Shown: piece after piece, positions 35,601-43,467 of the stretch | Layout: each line of letters begins with the position of its first letter | How positions within the stretch are numbered: position 1 is the first letter of the stretch | From: Verrucomicrobiota bacterium | GTDB lineage: Bacteria > Verrucomicrobiota > Verrucomicrobiia > Verrucomicrobiales > Akkermansiaceae | DNA: 55,054 nucleotides | Assembly: GCA_030835305.1 (NCBI GenBank) | Contig: JAURPJ010000031.1 | Span: 1-55,054 of the forward strand | Reading direction: 5' to 3' | The notes under the pieces: generated by a model | Told to the model about the DNA's origin: nothing | Seen by the model: the letters and a program-made list of their open reading frames with translations, nothing else | Databases searched by the model: none | Translations under genes and position numbers: made by a program

Positions 35601-37093
35601 GGCGCCTTCTGGATTTCGATGATGGTCAGTGGGAGGGTGGGCCTGCTCCTCTTGGGTATGGTGGAATCTCAAGTGGAGGAGTCACTGTTGAAATTGCAAC
35701 AGACGTCAATAGTGTCCGTCCAAGACAACCCACCAGCTACTTCCGAAAGACTTTTAAGATAGACGATCCGGCTGCATACTTATCGCTAGAGGTAAGCCTC
35801 TTGGTTGATGGTGGGGCTGTGATTTATTTGAATGGGGTGGAAGCGTTTCGTGGCTCCAACATTCCTGCACCATCGGATTATCTGTCCACACCAAGTTCTG
35901 ACACTGACGATGGCAATGAGGCGGACTATACCGCTTATTCCATCGATCCCGCTCTGTTGATCAGTGGCTCGAACATTATCGCGATCGAACTTCATAATGC
36001 TCCGGGTAATAGCGACATGGCCCTTGATGTTGGCTTGCGTGGTAAGCGTGCTGCAGATGGAAATCTTCCCTTCTTTTTAAACGAACCAGTCACCATCAAA
36101 GCGAGGAGTTTTGAGAATGGTGAATGGAGTGCGGTGACTTCAGCAAGCTTCACAGTCGATTCAGTTCCGGCCACTTCGAAGAATCTCGCGATTGCCGAAA
36201 TTCTCTACAATCCCATTGGTGCCAACCAAGCCGAGGTCGATGCCGGTTTTGATGATGGCGATTTCTTCGAGTTCATCCGCCTGGAGAATTTTTCACAAGA
36301 GGCAATAGATCTCAGACCGGTCCGTTTGACTGACGGAGTTTTCTTCGATTTCGCAGACTCGGATATCCGGGTTCTTGGTCCGAAGGGGAAGCTTCTCTTG
36401 GTGAAGAATATCGAGGCCTTCCGTGTCCGTTACGGCACCGGGTTTGATAATCTGATTGTCGGGGAATACTCCGGGCAGCTTTCAAATGGAGGTGAACAGT
36501 TGAGGATGATTGGCCAGGATGATGAGGTCATGCATGAGTTCAGTTATGACAATGTTTCTCCCTGGCCGGATCTTTCTTTGCTCGATGGCTATTCAATTCA
36601 AATTATTGATCGAGCAGGGGATCACGGTGACGCGGTCAATTGGAGGGTTTCGAGTTCCGAAGGTGGTTCCCCGGGCGGTCGATTGGATTTTGCCTCGTGG
36701 CAAGCCAGTGTCTTTTCGGAAGCTGATTTATCAAATCCCGGGATTTCGGGTGAGAATGCCGATCCCGATCACGATGGTTGGAGCAACTTTTTCGAGTTTG
36801 CAATGGGTTCATTTCCGCTTTCCGCGTCAAGTTCGCCGGGTGAGTTGACGAGCGAAATTAAACAGATTGACGGGGAAAATTATCTCACGGTGACAGTTAC
36901 TCGTGCGCCGGGAGAAAGAGCGGTTCGATTGGTTGCGCAGGCGAGCAGGGATCTTTCTAGTTGGAGTGATGATGGAGTATTGGTTCTCCCCGGGGTGGTC
37001 TCTGGAGATGGTTCGGTAACTTCTACCTATCGTCATCCGGCGCCGATTGGGAATGGCGGGGCCTATCTCCGACTCAAGGCGATTACGGAGTAA
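32699..37093 (+). CDS. Secreted lamin-tail / CotH kinase-like multidomain protein
   Basis: The start at 32699 gives MSRTLTIVLGAILSGLVLGDV, a signal peptide; the open frame runs back into the transporter gene. The 1464-residue protein has, in order: a galactose-binding-like unit (about 25-200; AWWSTSFDDSRWNSG); a lamin-tail domain (about 225-330; DPSDWIELYNSGPDSVDLEG); chitobiase/Fn3-like repeats (IRYTTDGTEPT about 400); a CotH region (about 580-760; INSLYVNGDLKGYYNMVERL, YLLNIYGATWDWPHNNWV); a second YYTTDGSDP repeat and a second galactose-binding-like unit (about 950-1110); a second lamin-tail domain (about 1160-1320); and a C-terminal calcium-type DPDHDGWSNFFEF. It is probably cell-surface or secreted. 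CotH family members in eukaryotes and Bacillus are protein kinases; activity here is unproved. Confidence 0.93.
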   Translation: MSRTLTIVLGAILSGLVLGDVVINEISATHTPRNLRWDGNDQAYVGAGPAWWSTSFDDSRWNSGNLPMGYSLGSISTDLGPDLRNISPSFYVRKTFDASASDVSSAAPMILSINYNDGFIAWINGVEVARRNMGAVKAHIYHDQVTHRVSTSGTTNELITLPVASGLLMEGENVIAVQINNHTLTGNMRLDMSLRINEPSGVDPQLFSSGGTVTYLPGLREPTAGLVDPATPSEDPSDWIELYNSGPDSVDLEGWSLSDDLTEPLKWTFPPGTTIPAEGYLVVLADDPDEPISGANFLHANFKLSAGGECLGLYDAGGNTVSQIAPEFPRQFPNYSYGHAGDGQWRYFETPSPKNPNSGTGFIGKTDAPDFSQKGGFYDGAIAVTLTSMTPGALIRYTTDGTEPTLANGSDYMLPLSLNPINSRRGHVIRARAFADGYIASNIKTHTFLINQDARVKTSPALVYAGDPQRSLYDPFGALAINGGSYPNNRWQASGIFDYNNVINRGRAYERPIHAEYYFQDGSVGFRTDVGLRIAASSFSRPRMQLSRTSASPWPDQPVQKPSFNLYFRDDYGNPSVDLPLNGPARTFSRYERFRIRAGKNDIRNPFIIDELFRRLSSDMGNGASLGVINSLYVNGDLKGYYNMVERLREPFFRSLHGNDDDAEWDVLQFEGNDNIAEGDKTAWDDMINRLNATRTVQNWQRVLEIADVENMANYYLLNIYGATWDWPHNNWVAAKERSSEGRYRLYVWDAEGAMNNAGNRPVSQEMIRTYILGTSTGQNGQTGTRGELRDLWRGLNRWEEFRLLFADQIQKHLFNGGILDDRDQLNSHIRKRFDGLEDEFEDLLRLIGNQSVDRGDFLRWINPSIGRRRYLFGPVREDFRDNNLWPEISPPAFSQFGGTVSDGYPLLITNESATLYYTTDGSDPRLVGGTPNPGAISQPGGLQDEVLIEEGSTWRHNATEGDLGAAWRLLDFDDGQWEGGPAPLGYGGISSGGVTVEIATDVNSVRPRQPTSYFRKTFKIDDPAAYLSLEVSLLVDGGAVIYLNGVEAFRGSNIPAPSDYLSTPSSDTDDGNEADYTAYSIDPALLISGSNIIAIELHNAPGNSDMALDVGLRGKRAADGNLPFFLNEPVTIKARSFENGEWSAVTSASFTVDSVPATSKNLAIAEILYNPIGANQAEVDAGFDDGDFFEFIRLENFSQEAIDLRPVRLTDGVFFDFADSDIRVLGPKGKLLLVKNIEAFRVRYGTGFDNLIVGEYSGQLSNGGEQLRMIGQDDEVMHEFSYDNVSPWPDLSLLDGYSIQIIDRAGDHGDAVNWRVSSSEGGSPGGRLDFASWQASVFSEADLSNPGISGENADPDHDGWSNFFEFAMGSFPLSASSSPGELTSEIKQIDGENYLTVTVTRAPGERAVRLVAQASRDLSSWSDDGVLVLPGVVSGDGSVTSTYRHPAPIGNGGAYLRLKAITE

Positions 37094-37097
37094 TAAA

Positions 37098-38918
37098 TTA
37101 CCGATCAAGCGAAATCGCTTCGGCGTAAGCGAGCTCTCCCGTGCGTCCATGGTAGTACTGGAAAATAATCTGCGGATGAGGGTAGGCGACGAGACGCTTG
37201 CCTCCCAGCTCCTGCGGCATGTTGAAGACGTTGTTGACCTGAACGATGCAGAAGTAGGGGTATAGCCTCTGGAGCCTTTCGAGGTCGGGGAGAATATAGG
37301 AGCTCCAGCGGATGTCACATTCGCGCGGGCCCCAGTCGAAGATCCCGGTCGCCGGGCGATCCATTTCGTCGTTTTTTGGAACGTGGTTTACGCTGTTGTG
37401 CGGGCCACAGCAAAACTCCCAGACATTGTCAGTAATTTTGATGGCAAAGCTGTTGTGCAGGTCGCCTGTCATCACGAAGACTTTTCTCCCAAGTTTGTCC
37501 CATTCATTGATTAGTTGCTCGCGTTCGTTCAGAAATCCAGTCCAGGCTTCTTCCTTGTTCCCTGCCGCCTCAAAGCCGCCTGCACCGCTGTGGGGAATCA
37601 TGAAAGGAACGGTGGAAGTGAGGAAAAAGAAGTCGGCATCGCTTTCCTTCATGGATTTAAGCAGCCATTCCCGCTGGGTCTTTCCAAGCATGGAAACTCC
37701 TTCTTTGCCGCGGTCAGTGACGTCGTGCATGTCGCGTGATCCCCGGGTATCGAGAAGAAAGAACTCACAATTCGCAACGCGGAATTTTCCATAGGAACTC
37801 CGTCCGATTGAGTAGGTAACTTCGTCGGTGATTTTTGCGGGCATGTGTAGTTCCAGAGTGTGTGCGTCGATGACCTTGGTGATTTGGTAAACATAAGAGT
37901 TTTTATGCCCTTCGTCGTTGTCAAACTTGAGATCGTTCACTCCAGCCTCCGGAGTTCCCCAGTGGACGTGAAGCGTGCCCATTTTTTTAAGCGGAAGCTT
38001 GGTGAAGTCGGTGGAGGTGTCGACGAGGAAATTGCTGCCGGCGGTCATTTCTCCTTTGGCTGCGTGGACTCTTTCAGGATGCTCGACAGGGTTGGCCCAC
38101 CCCAGATAGTCGAACCAGGCCCGCGTTCCGATGTCGCGAAAGACAGTGCGGCGGTGGCGCTTGCCAATTTCGGCGGAGCCCCAGATGTCGTTGACGAGTT
38201 CGTGGTCATCGAAGGTGAAATAGCTCGGGACATTGCGATGCCACTGGGCCAGTTCATTCCCCCGGCTGAGGTAAAGTTTGTAGTTCTCCCAAACTCCGAC
38301 GATGGAGGGCATTGTTTGCACGGTTGGGGGTAGGGTTGACTGCCCCTGGACAAGGCGCCAGGCTTCAGGCGGGTAGGTACGAAGCTCTTCGTAGAGCCAG
38401 TCTCCGTTCATGATGTGGAAGTGGGTTTTGTCCGACCAGTCAAGGTTGAGATTCTCGTAAACCGGAGAGCGGTGGCCAATTCCGTGGAGCGGGTTTTGAT
38501 TGGCGCAGGAACCGACCTCAAAGCGGAAGTTGAAGAGGCCTTTTGGGTTGTATTCGGGGTTCCGGCTTTCTTCAGCCGAAGGCAGGGTCAGGAAGGTTCC
38601 GGGGAGTCCGTGGGGATTGTCCTTCACATGGATTTGGTAGTGATAGCGGGTGTCTCCTTTGAGGCCGACCAAGTTGGCGACTCCGGTATTATCCCGATCG
38701 ATCTCGGTTTTTGCGGGGAGACTTGATTGATTCAAATGAGAGGGATCCGTGCCGAACTTGACGATGAATTCGCCCGGTTCCGAGGTCCGTCCCCAAACGG
38801 CGACCGAGTTGCTGGTGGGTTTTCCCAGCATCGGTCCGTGCGTGAGCCTAATGGGATCCCGGTGGGCTTTGACTTGAAGAAAAAGAGAGATGGTAAGAAG
38901 CGAAATCAGTCTCAACAT
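37098..38918 (-). CDS. PhoD-like phosphodiesterase/alkaline phosphatase, secreted
   Basis: The start at 38918 gives MLRLISLLTISLFLQVKA, a signal peptide; the frame runs back to 39143. The 606-residue product has an N-terminal Fn3-like domain (about 20-130; LTHGPMLGKPTSNSVAVWGR) and a metallophosphatase-like PhoD core: FEVGSCANQNP, FHIMNGDWLYEEL, FTFDDHELVNDIWG (metal Asp/His), FFLLDTRGSRD, and VMTGDLHNSF. PhoD enzymes use Fe/Ca to hydrolyse phosphodiesters and monoesters and usually supply phosphate. It is convergent with the CotH gene with only four bases between stops. No Pho-box could be identified by eye. Confidence 0.88.
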   Translation of the reverse strand: MLRLISLLTISLFLQVKAHRDPIRLTHGPMLGKPTSNSVAVWGRTSEPGEFIVKFGTDPSHLNQSSLPAKTEIDRDNTGVANLVGLKGDTRYHYQIHVKDNPHGLPGTFLTLPSAEESRNPEYNPKGLFNFRFEVGSCANQNPLHGIGHRSPVYENLNLDWSDKTHFHIMNGDWLYEELRTYPPEAWRLVQGQSTLPPTVQTMPSIVGVWENYKLYLSRGNELAQWHRNVPSYFTFDDHELVNDIWGSAEIGKRHRRTVFRDIGTRAWFDYLGWANPVEHPERVHAAKGEMTAGSNFLVDTSTDFTKLPLKKMGTLHVHWGTPEAGVNDLKFDNDEGHKNSYVYQITKVIDAHTLELHMPAKITDEVTYSIGRSSYGKFRVANCEFFLLDTRGSRDMHDVTDRGKEGVSMLGKTQREWLLKSMKESDADFFFLTSTVPFMIPHSGAGGFEAAGNKEEAWTGFLNEREQLINEWDKLGRKVFVMTGDLHNSFAIKITDNVWEFCCGPHNSVNHVPKNDEMDRPATGIFDWGPRECDIRWSSYILPDLERLQRLYPYFCIVQVNNVFNMPQELGGKRLVAYPHPQIIFQYYHGRTGELAYAEAISLDR

Positions 38919-39011
38919 GTCGAGAGAGTGGCAGATTGAGTGAAGAATGCACCGAGATTCCGTAGGCGACATAATCTTGCCCGTGGCGCGGGTGGCGGGT
39001 AGCTTCCCGTC

Positions 39012-40034
39012 ATGGCGTTTACGGTGGCCAAAGCATTTGACCTCATCTCGGCGGCCCACGAGCGGGGACGGCTTGCTCACGCCTTTTTGGTAACTGGTGC
39101 GAAAGGAAGCGGGAAGGAAGAGCTTTCCGCAAAAATGGCTCATCTCCTGAATGGGAAACAGGATGAGGGTGACGACCTTTGGGGAGAGCCCGTGGCGGTT
39201 GAGGCTCCATCGCTCGACGACCAGGAAGGGGAATACATCCGGGTAGTGCGGCCTCGATCAAAGTCCCGGCAAATCGCGGTGGATGACATTCGTGCGCTCG
39301 AAAAGATGATGAATCAATCGTCGCCGGAGGGAACGTGGAAGATCGGAGTGATTGTTGATGCCGACCGGATGGGGGACTCGGCGGCCAATGCCTTTTTAAA
39401 GACCCTGGAGGAGCCACCGCGCGAAAGCATTTTGTTGTTGCTGTCCAGCGAGCCTGAGAAGCTGCTGGCCACGATATGGTCGCGCTGTGTGCACCTTTCT
39501 TTGGCCGCGACACCGGGAGCCGAGAGGCCGGAGCAGGTTCAGCGGATCCTGCCCCTTTTGGAAAGTGTCACGCGGGAAGGGATTGGAGAGCTGGAAACCG
39601 GACTTGCGATCAAGGCGGGGCTCGAGAACCTGCTGCGTGACCGGAAGGTAGAGATTGAGAAAGGATACGCGGCCTTGTTGAAGGAAGACAAGGTGAAGTA
39701 TCAGAAGATTGTCGACTCCAAGTGGATGGATGACCGGGAGAAGATGTATCTTGCCCAGGCATCCGCGGATTACCTCGGAGAGCGGGCGTTGATGATTGAG
39801 ACCATCCATGCCTGGGTGGGAGATTTGCTTCGACTGAAAGCCGGCGGTGAAGGCCTTGAGTTCCCCGAGTATATGGAGGTGATGGGAAAAGCGGTGGAGG
39901 ACGAAGATTTAGACGTGCTATTGCGACGGGTTGCGGCCATGGAGGAGCTGCGACGGCTGTTGGAAACAAATGTCGTGGAGGCGCTCGCACTTGAGGTTTC
40001 CTTAATGAATACCTTTGGAAAGATTACCGCATGA
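39012..40034 (+). CDS. holB: DNA polymerase III subunit delta' (clamp loader)
   Basis: This AAA+ clamp-loader protein (340 residues) helps load the sliding clamp. It has the P-loop GAKGSGK (G29-K35), the Walker B-like IVDADRMGDSAANAFLK and LKTLEEPP, and the sensor 1/SRC region (LLLLSSEPEKLLATIWSRC). The zinc-binding CxxC of tau/gamma-type subunits is absent, which favours delta'. Its stop overlaps the obgE start (ATGA, 40031-40034), indicating translational coupling. It is transcribed away from the PhoD gene. Confidence 0.88.
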   Translation: MAFTVAKAFDLISAAHERGRLAHAFLVTGAKGSGKEELSAKMAHLLNGKQDEGDDLWGEPVAVEAPSLDDQEGEYIRVVRPRSKSRQIAVDDIRALEKMMNQSSPEGTWKIGVIVDADRMGDSAANAFLKTLEEPPRESILLLLSSEPEKLLATIWSRCVHLSLAATPGAERPEQVQRILPLLESVTREGIGELETGLAIKAGLENLLRDRKVEIEKGYAALLKEDKVKYQKIVDSKWMDDREKMYLAQASADYLGERALMIETIHAWVGDLLRLKAGGEGLEFPEYMEVMGKAVEDEDLDVLLRRVAAMEELRRLLETNVVEALALEVSLMNTFGKITA

Positions 40035-41095
40035 AAAGAGATAAATCATTTGTCGACCACATCCGAGTTCACTGCCGTGCCGGAAACGGGGGCCATGGAG
40101 CGGTGAGTTTTCGAAAGGAAAAGTTTGTTCCCCGTGGCGGTCCTGATGGGGGTGACGGCGGCAATGGCGGGAAGGTGAAATTGGTGGTGGATGGGAACAC
40201 CGACAATCTTCGGAATTTTCATTATGATCCGAAGCTGTATGCGGAAGACGGAGCTCATGGGCAAAGTTGGAAGCGGCATGGGCGGGACGGCAAAACCAAG
40301 ATTGGGCGTGTGCCGCCCGGGACGGTTGTTTACCGGAGCCCGGCTGTCGACATCCAGGAAGCGGTTGAAATGGAGCGAAGCGAGGAAGGAGTGGATCTCG
40401 TTCCGGTTTGCGATTTGACCGAGGAGGGACAGGAGTTTGTCTTACTTGAGCCCGGAAAAGGGGGACGGGGAAATTTTCATTTTCGGAGTGCCACGAATCA
40501 GGTCCCGCAAGAGCGGGAGTTGGGGACGGAGGGCGACCAGGCGGTATTTTATTTCGAACTCAGGAGGATCGCGGATGTGGGGCTGGTCGGGTTTCCCAAT
40601 GCCGGCAAGTCGACGCTCCTGGGAAAAATTTCGGCTAAGCAACCCAAGGTGGCGTCCTATCCGTTTACCACTTTGACCCCTCAGATCGGAGTGGTGACGC
40701 TTGATGGCCAGCAACGGTGCACGGTTGCTGATATTCCGGGGCTGATCGAAGGTGCTCATGATAACCGGGGACTGGGACACGAGTTTCTACGTCACATTAC
40801 CCGATGCCGGGTCTTGCTCTTTGTGGTGGATATTCCAGGTAGCGAGCTGCGCGATCCGATTGAGGATATTCAAACCTTGCGAACCGAGATCAAACTTTAC
40901 GAAGAGGATCTTGCGAAGTTCCCGTGGATGGTTGTTGCCAACAAGATGGATCTGGATGGTGCCGAGGAGAATCTTGCGATTTTCAAAAACCGTTTTCCCA
41001 AAATTCCGATTGTTCCAATTTCGGCGATGAAGGGAGAAGGGCTGGATGAACTGAAGAAGGAAATATCGAGGATTTTGGAGACCAGCGATGAATGA
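40031..41095 (+). CDS. obgE: GTPase Obg
   Basis: Obg is an essential GTPase that joins 50S ribosome assembly with stress and chromosome functions. The 354-residue product has the glycine-rich Obg domain (FVDHIRVHCRAGNGGHGAVS, then GGPDGGDGGNGG, residues 1-158) and a G domain with G1 GFPNAGKS (187-194), G2 SYPFTTLTPQIG, G3 DIPGLIEGA, G4 NKMD and G5 SAMKGEG. The C-terminal OCT domain of Bacillus Obg is missing. It overlaps holB upstream and the GGCT-like gene downstream. Confidence 0.97.
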   Translation: MKRDKSFVDHIRVHCRAGNGGHGAVSFRKEKFVPRGGPDGGDGGNGGKVKLVVDGNTDNLRNFHYDPKLYAEDGAHGQSWKRHGRDGKTKIGRVPPGTVVYRSPAVDIQEAVEMERSEEGVDLVPVCDLTEEGQEFVLLEPGKGGRGNFHFRSATNQVPQERELGTEGDQAVFYFELRRIADVGLVGFPNAGKSTLLGKISAKQPKVASYPFTTLTPQIGVVTLDGQQRCTVADIPGLIEGAHDNRGLGHEFLRHITRCRVLLFVVDIPGSELRDPIEDIQTLRTEIKLYEEDLAKFPWMVVANKMDLDGAEENLAIFKNRFPKIPIVPISAMKGEGLDELKKEISRILETSDE

Positions 41096-41465
41096 TCTTC
41101 TCTTCGTTTACGGGGCGCTTCGGAAAGGAGCATCAAACGAATGGCGAATGAAGGATGCCTGCTGGTTGGGGGGGGCAGAGATTCCGGGAACGCTGGTCAA
41201 GATCGATTGGTATCCAGGCTTGGTGCTAAAGGGCGATACCCTTGTTCAGGGGGAGGTTTATGAAGTCGGGCCTGAGATGCTCGGAGAGCTGGACGAGTTT
41301 GAGGGAATCGGATTGGGCGATGATCAAAATGGAGAGTATCATCGGATCAAGGCACTGGTGAATCTTGATGGGCAGGCGACTGAGGCTTGGATTTATGAAT
41401 GGTTGAAGGGGGTCGAAGGCTACGAGGTGGTGAGTTCGGGAGACTGGCTTGGTGCCCCTCCTTGA
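41088..41465 (+). CDS. Gamma-glutamylcyclotransferase-family protein
   Basis: The 125-residue product has the GGCT fold: the substrate-anchoring LLFVYGALRKGASNEW (YGxLRxG, residues about 8-17), GTLVKIDWYPGLVL, VQGEVYEVGPEMLGELDEFEG with the conserved acidic residue, and a YEWLKGV ending. Family members act on gamma-glutamyl or related dipeptides and release 5-oxoproline; the substrate here is not determined. It overlaps the end of obgE by eight bases and is followed by a strong bidirectional terminator. Confidence 0.88.
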   Translation: MNDLLFVYGALRKGASNEWRMKDACWLGGAEIPGTLVKIDWYPGLVLKGDTLVQGEVYEVGPEMLGELDEFEGIGLGDDQNGEYHRIKALVNLDGQATEAWIYEWLKGVEGYEVVSSGDWLGAPP

Positions 41466-41508
41466 TTCGAAGATTGGGGGGCGGGCAGTCTTACCGAAAA
41501 TTAGACTC

Positions 41509-41545
41509 AAAAAAAGGCGACGCACGTTCAAGTGCGTCGCCTTTT
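41509..41545. terminator. Bidirectional intrinsic terminator
   Basis: A 10-bp perfect stem (GGCGACGCAC at 41516-41525, GTGCGTCGCC at 41532-41541) with a 6-base loop is flanked by seven As on the left and four Ts on the right. It can end the plus-strand holB-obgE-GGCT operon and, with the A-run read as Ts, the minus-strand RRM gene. Confidence 0.93.
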
Positions 41546-41567
41546 GACAAATGAATGATCGTGAAAC

Positions 41568-41834
41568 CTAGTAACGACTGCCGCTACGATCTTCGCGAGG
41601 TCTGGCTTCGTTGACCTTGATGTTGCGACCAGCGAGGTCCTTTCCATCGGAACCCTCAATGGCAGCTTCCATGGCTGACTTGGAGTCCATGGTCACGAAG
41701 GCGAAGCCACGTGGGCGGCCTGTCTCGCGGTCTTCCGGCAAGTGGACGTCTGTGACGGAGCCATACTGAGAGAAGAAAGACTCGAGGTCCTGCTTTGTCG
41801 TGTCGAACGACAGATTGCCTATATACATTTTCAT
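41568..41834 (-). CDS. Single-domain RNA-binding (RRM) protein
   Basis: The start at 41834 ([13 protein letters not shown]) is chosen over the open frame to 41927. The 88-residue product is one RNA-recognition motif with RNP2 MYIGNL (residues 3-8) and RNP1 RGFAFVTM (about 44-51), then an Arg/Gly/Ser-rich tail (REDRSGSRY). Stand-alone bacterial RRM proteins of this kind are known from cyanobacteria (Rbp) and PVC bacteria, where they bind RNA and respond to cold or stress. It is a single gene with the bidirectional terminator after it. Confidence 0.92.
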   Translation of the reverse strand: MKMYIGNLSFDTTKQDLESFFSQYGSVTDVHLPEDRETGRPRGFAFVTMDSKSAMEAAIEGSDGKDLAGRNIKVNEARPREDRSGSRY

Positions 41835-41992
41835 AATACTTGAAGTGGCCCTTGCTACAGAGAAGTCGGCAATAAGTGCTGACATGAGTAACGACCGAAC
41901 CCAGCCCGTAACCCGCTCTGATGGCACTAACCATCATTTTCTGGAAAAAACGACAGATTCACCGATCGTTCCGGGGCGCTCAAACGGATCAA

Positions 41993-42364
41993 TCAGTAGG
42001 GCTTTGGATAGAGTTCCTCGCCTGTCAGCTGATTCAATTGGTGACGGCGGAACGCCTCTGCTGCAACTGGCTTCCAGGTAATGGGCCATCCGCCATCTTC
42101 GTCAGCGGCTTCATCGGGGTTCAATCCCGGGGCAATATAGGCCATGGCGACCCAGCCAAGAATGAAATTATCACGACTGATTTGGTCGATCGGTTGCGCC
42201 GGATGCAGGATTTGCTTGAGACGAAAATGAGCCTCTTCCGATGACTTTGGATCGGGGAGTTTTTCATTTGAGGCCCTCGGTGGGGGTGGCTGTGGGGCAT
42301 GGGTCTGAAATTTGGCTGATGTCTCGGAGATCAGGAGACGCAGCTTTTGCCATATGGAGTTCAT
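41993..42364 (-). CDS. Conserved-looking protein of unknown function in the racemase operon
   Basis: The 123-residue frame has no recognised domain. It has a helical start (MNSIWQKLRLLISETSAKF), a proline-rich linker (HAPQPPPPR), a segment with mixed helices (FILGWVAMAYIAPGLNPDEA) and an ending with WPITWKPVAAEAFRRHQLN. It overlaps the racemase gene start by four bases (ATGA), which indicates translational coupling and that it is a real gene. No signal peptide or clear transmembrane span was found. It could be an accessory factor of the upstream enzymes. Confidence 0.6.
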   Translation of the reverse strand: MNSIWQKLRLLISETSAKFQTHAPQPPPPRASNEKLPDPKSSEEAHFRLKQILHPAQPIDQISRDNFILGWVAMAYIAPGLNPDEAADEDGGWPITWKPVAAEAFRRHQLNQLTGEELYPKPY

Positions 42365-43467
42365 CGCGTGGTCGTTAGAAGTTTCATTTGAGGCTTCTTC
42401 ATGATTTGAGGGATGAAGGGTGAGGTCATGGCACGAAGGAGCGCACTGTAATTGAGCTGAAAGGAGACCTCGGTGCCGACTGTCATCATGCCATGATAGT
42501 TGCCAACATCGACAATAAGGTGATCACTGCTGGCTGCGAGGATCTTGATGCCGGCTGGCGGGATCAACCCATCAGGTTCAATATCCTGTCTGCCGATGGC
42601 GAGAATGGCCTGGTTGGTAAAACCTTGTTTCCTGTTGGTGACCACTTCTCCAAAGGCGTTCTGGGCAAACTCTCCCCATGGTTTGGAGGGCTTGTTTTTT
42701 AGCTCGATGACTTCAGCGACCAAGGTGATGGCGGAAGTGTGCAAGCCTTTGATTATTTTCCGGTGAAGAGGTTCGCATCCCAGAAGCAAGGCTTCCCCCA
42801 AGCGGAGATCGTTGACTCTCCCCACTTCGGTTCCGCTAAAAGCCCAGTCCAGATTGGCCGAGTTTCCGCCTGACACCGTATTCACGATTGGGCCAAAAGC
42901 GGCATCAATGGAATTGGCCAAGGCTGAAAGTTCACACATGTTTTTGCGATTGGGGGAGACTCCGCTTCGACAGGCAAGGTTCGTACCAATTCCCATAAAG
43001 AGGAGATTTGAAAGGCCGAGAACTTCGCGAACGGCTTTTTTGAGAAGGCGTGGCATGATTCCTTCACGAAGATCTCCGAGCTCGACCATGAGAACGACTC
43101 CATGGATGCAATCTGCTTTCTTCGCGGCAGCCGAGAGTTTCCGAATCACGGTGATTTCGGTGTTGAAGCTCACGTTTGTCAGTGCGACCACTTCGTCAAC
43201 CTGACTTAACATCGGAGAGCGGATCAGAGTCATTGGCGTCAAAATCTGGGAGCCCCTCATTCTTTCAATGTTCTCGATCCGGGAGTCTCCGAGTCCGTGC
43301 ACGCCGGCCCGAAGCCAGGTCTTTGCGATTTCAGGCGATCCCAGTGTTGATTTGGTGACACCGGTGACGGCAATGCCTCGTTTGCGAAGCCGGTCCACCA
43401 GTATGAGGGCGTTGTGGTGGACCTTTTCGAGATCGACATCGAGTCGCGGAGCGGGTTTGTGAATCAC
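42361..43467 (-). CDS. Alanine/ornithine racemase-family PLP enzyme
   Basis: The 368-residue product has the fold-type III alanine racemase barrel. VTGVTKSTLG carries the PLP-lysine (K39), and VVLMVELGDLREGI, FMGIGTNLACRSG, VSGGNSANL and the LRLGEALLLG segment match the ornithine-racemase branch more closely than Alr, which lacks this spacing. The C-terminal beta domain is present (IKILAASSDHLIVDVG). It should racemise an amino acid such as ornithine, lysine or alanine. It overlaps the DUF1611 gene (ATGA) and the 123-residue ORF (ATGA), so the three form one operon. Substrate is inferred only from resemblance. Confidence 0.88.
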   Translation of the reverse strand: MIHKPAPRLDVDLEKVHHNALILVDRLRKRGIAVTGVTKSTLGSPEIAKTWLRAGVHGLGDSRIENIERMRGSQILTPMTLIRSPMLSQVDEVVALTNVSFNTEITVIRKLSAAAKKADCIHGVVLMVELGDLREGIMPRLLKKAVREVLGLSNLLFMGIGTNLACRSGVSPNRKNMCELSALANSIDAAFGPIVNTVSGGNSANLDWAFSGTEVGRVNDLRLGEALLLGCEPLHRKIIKGLHTSAITLVAEVIELKNKPSKPWGEFAQNAFGEVVTNRKQGFTNQAILAIGRQDIEPDGLIPPAGIKILAASSDHLIVDVGNYHGMMTVGTEVSFQLNYSALLRAMTSPFIPQIMKKPQMKLLTTTR

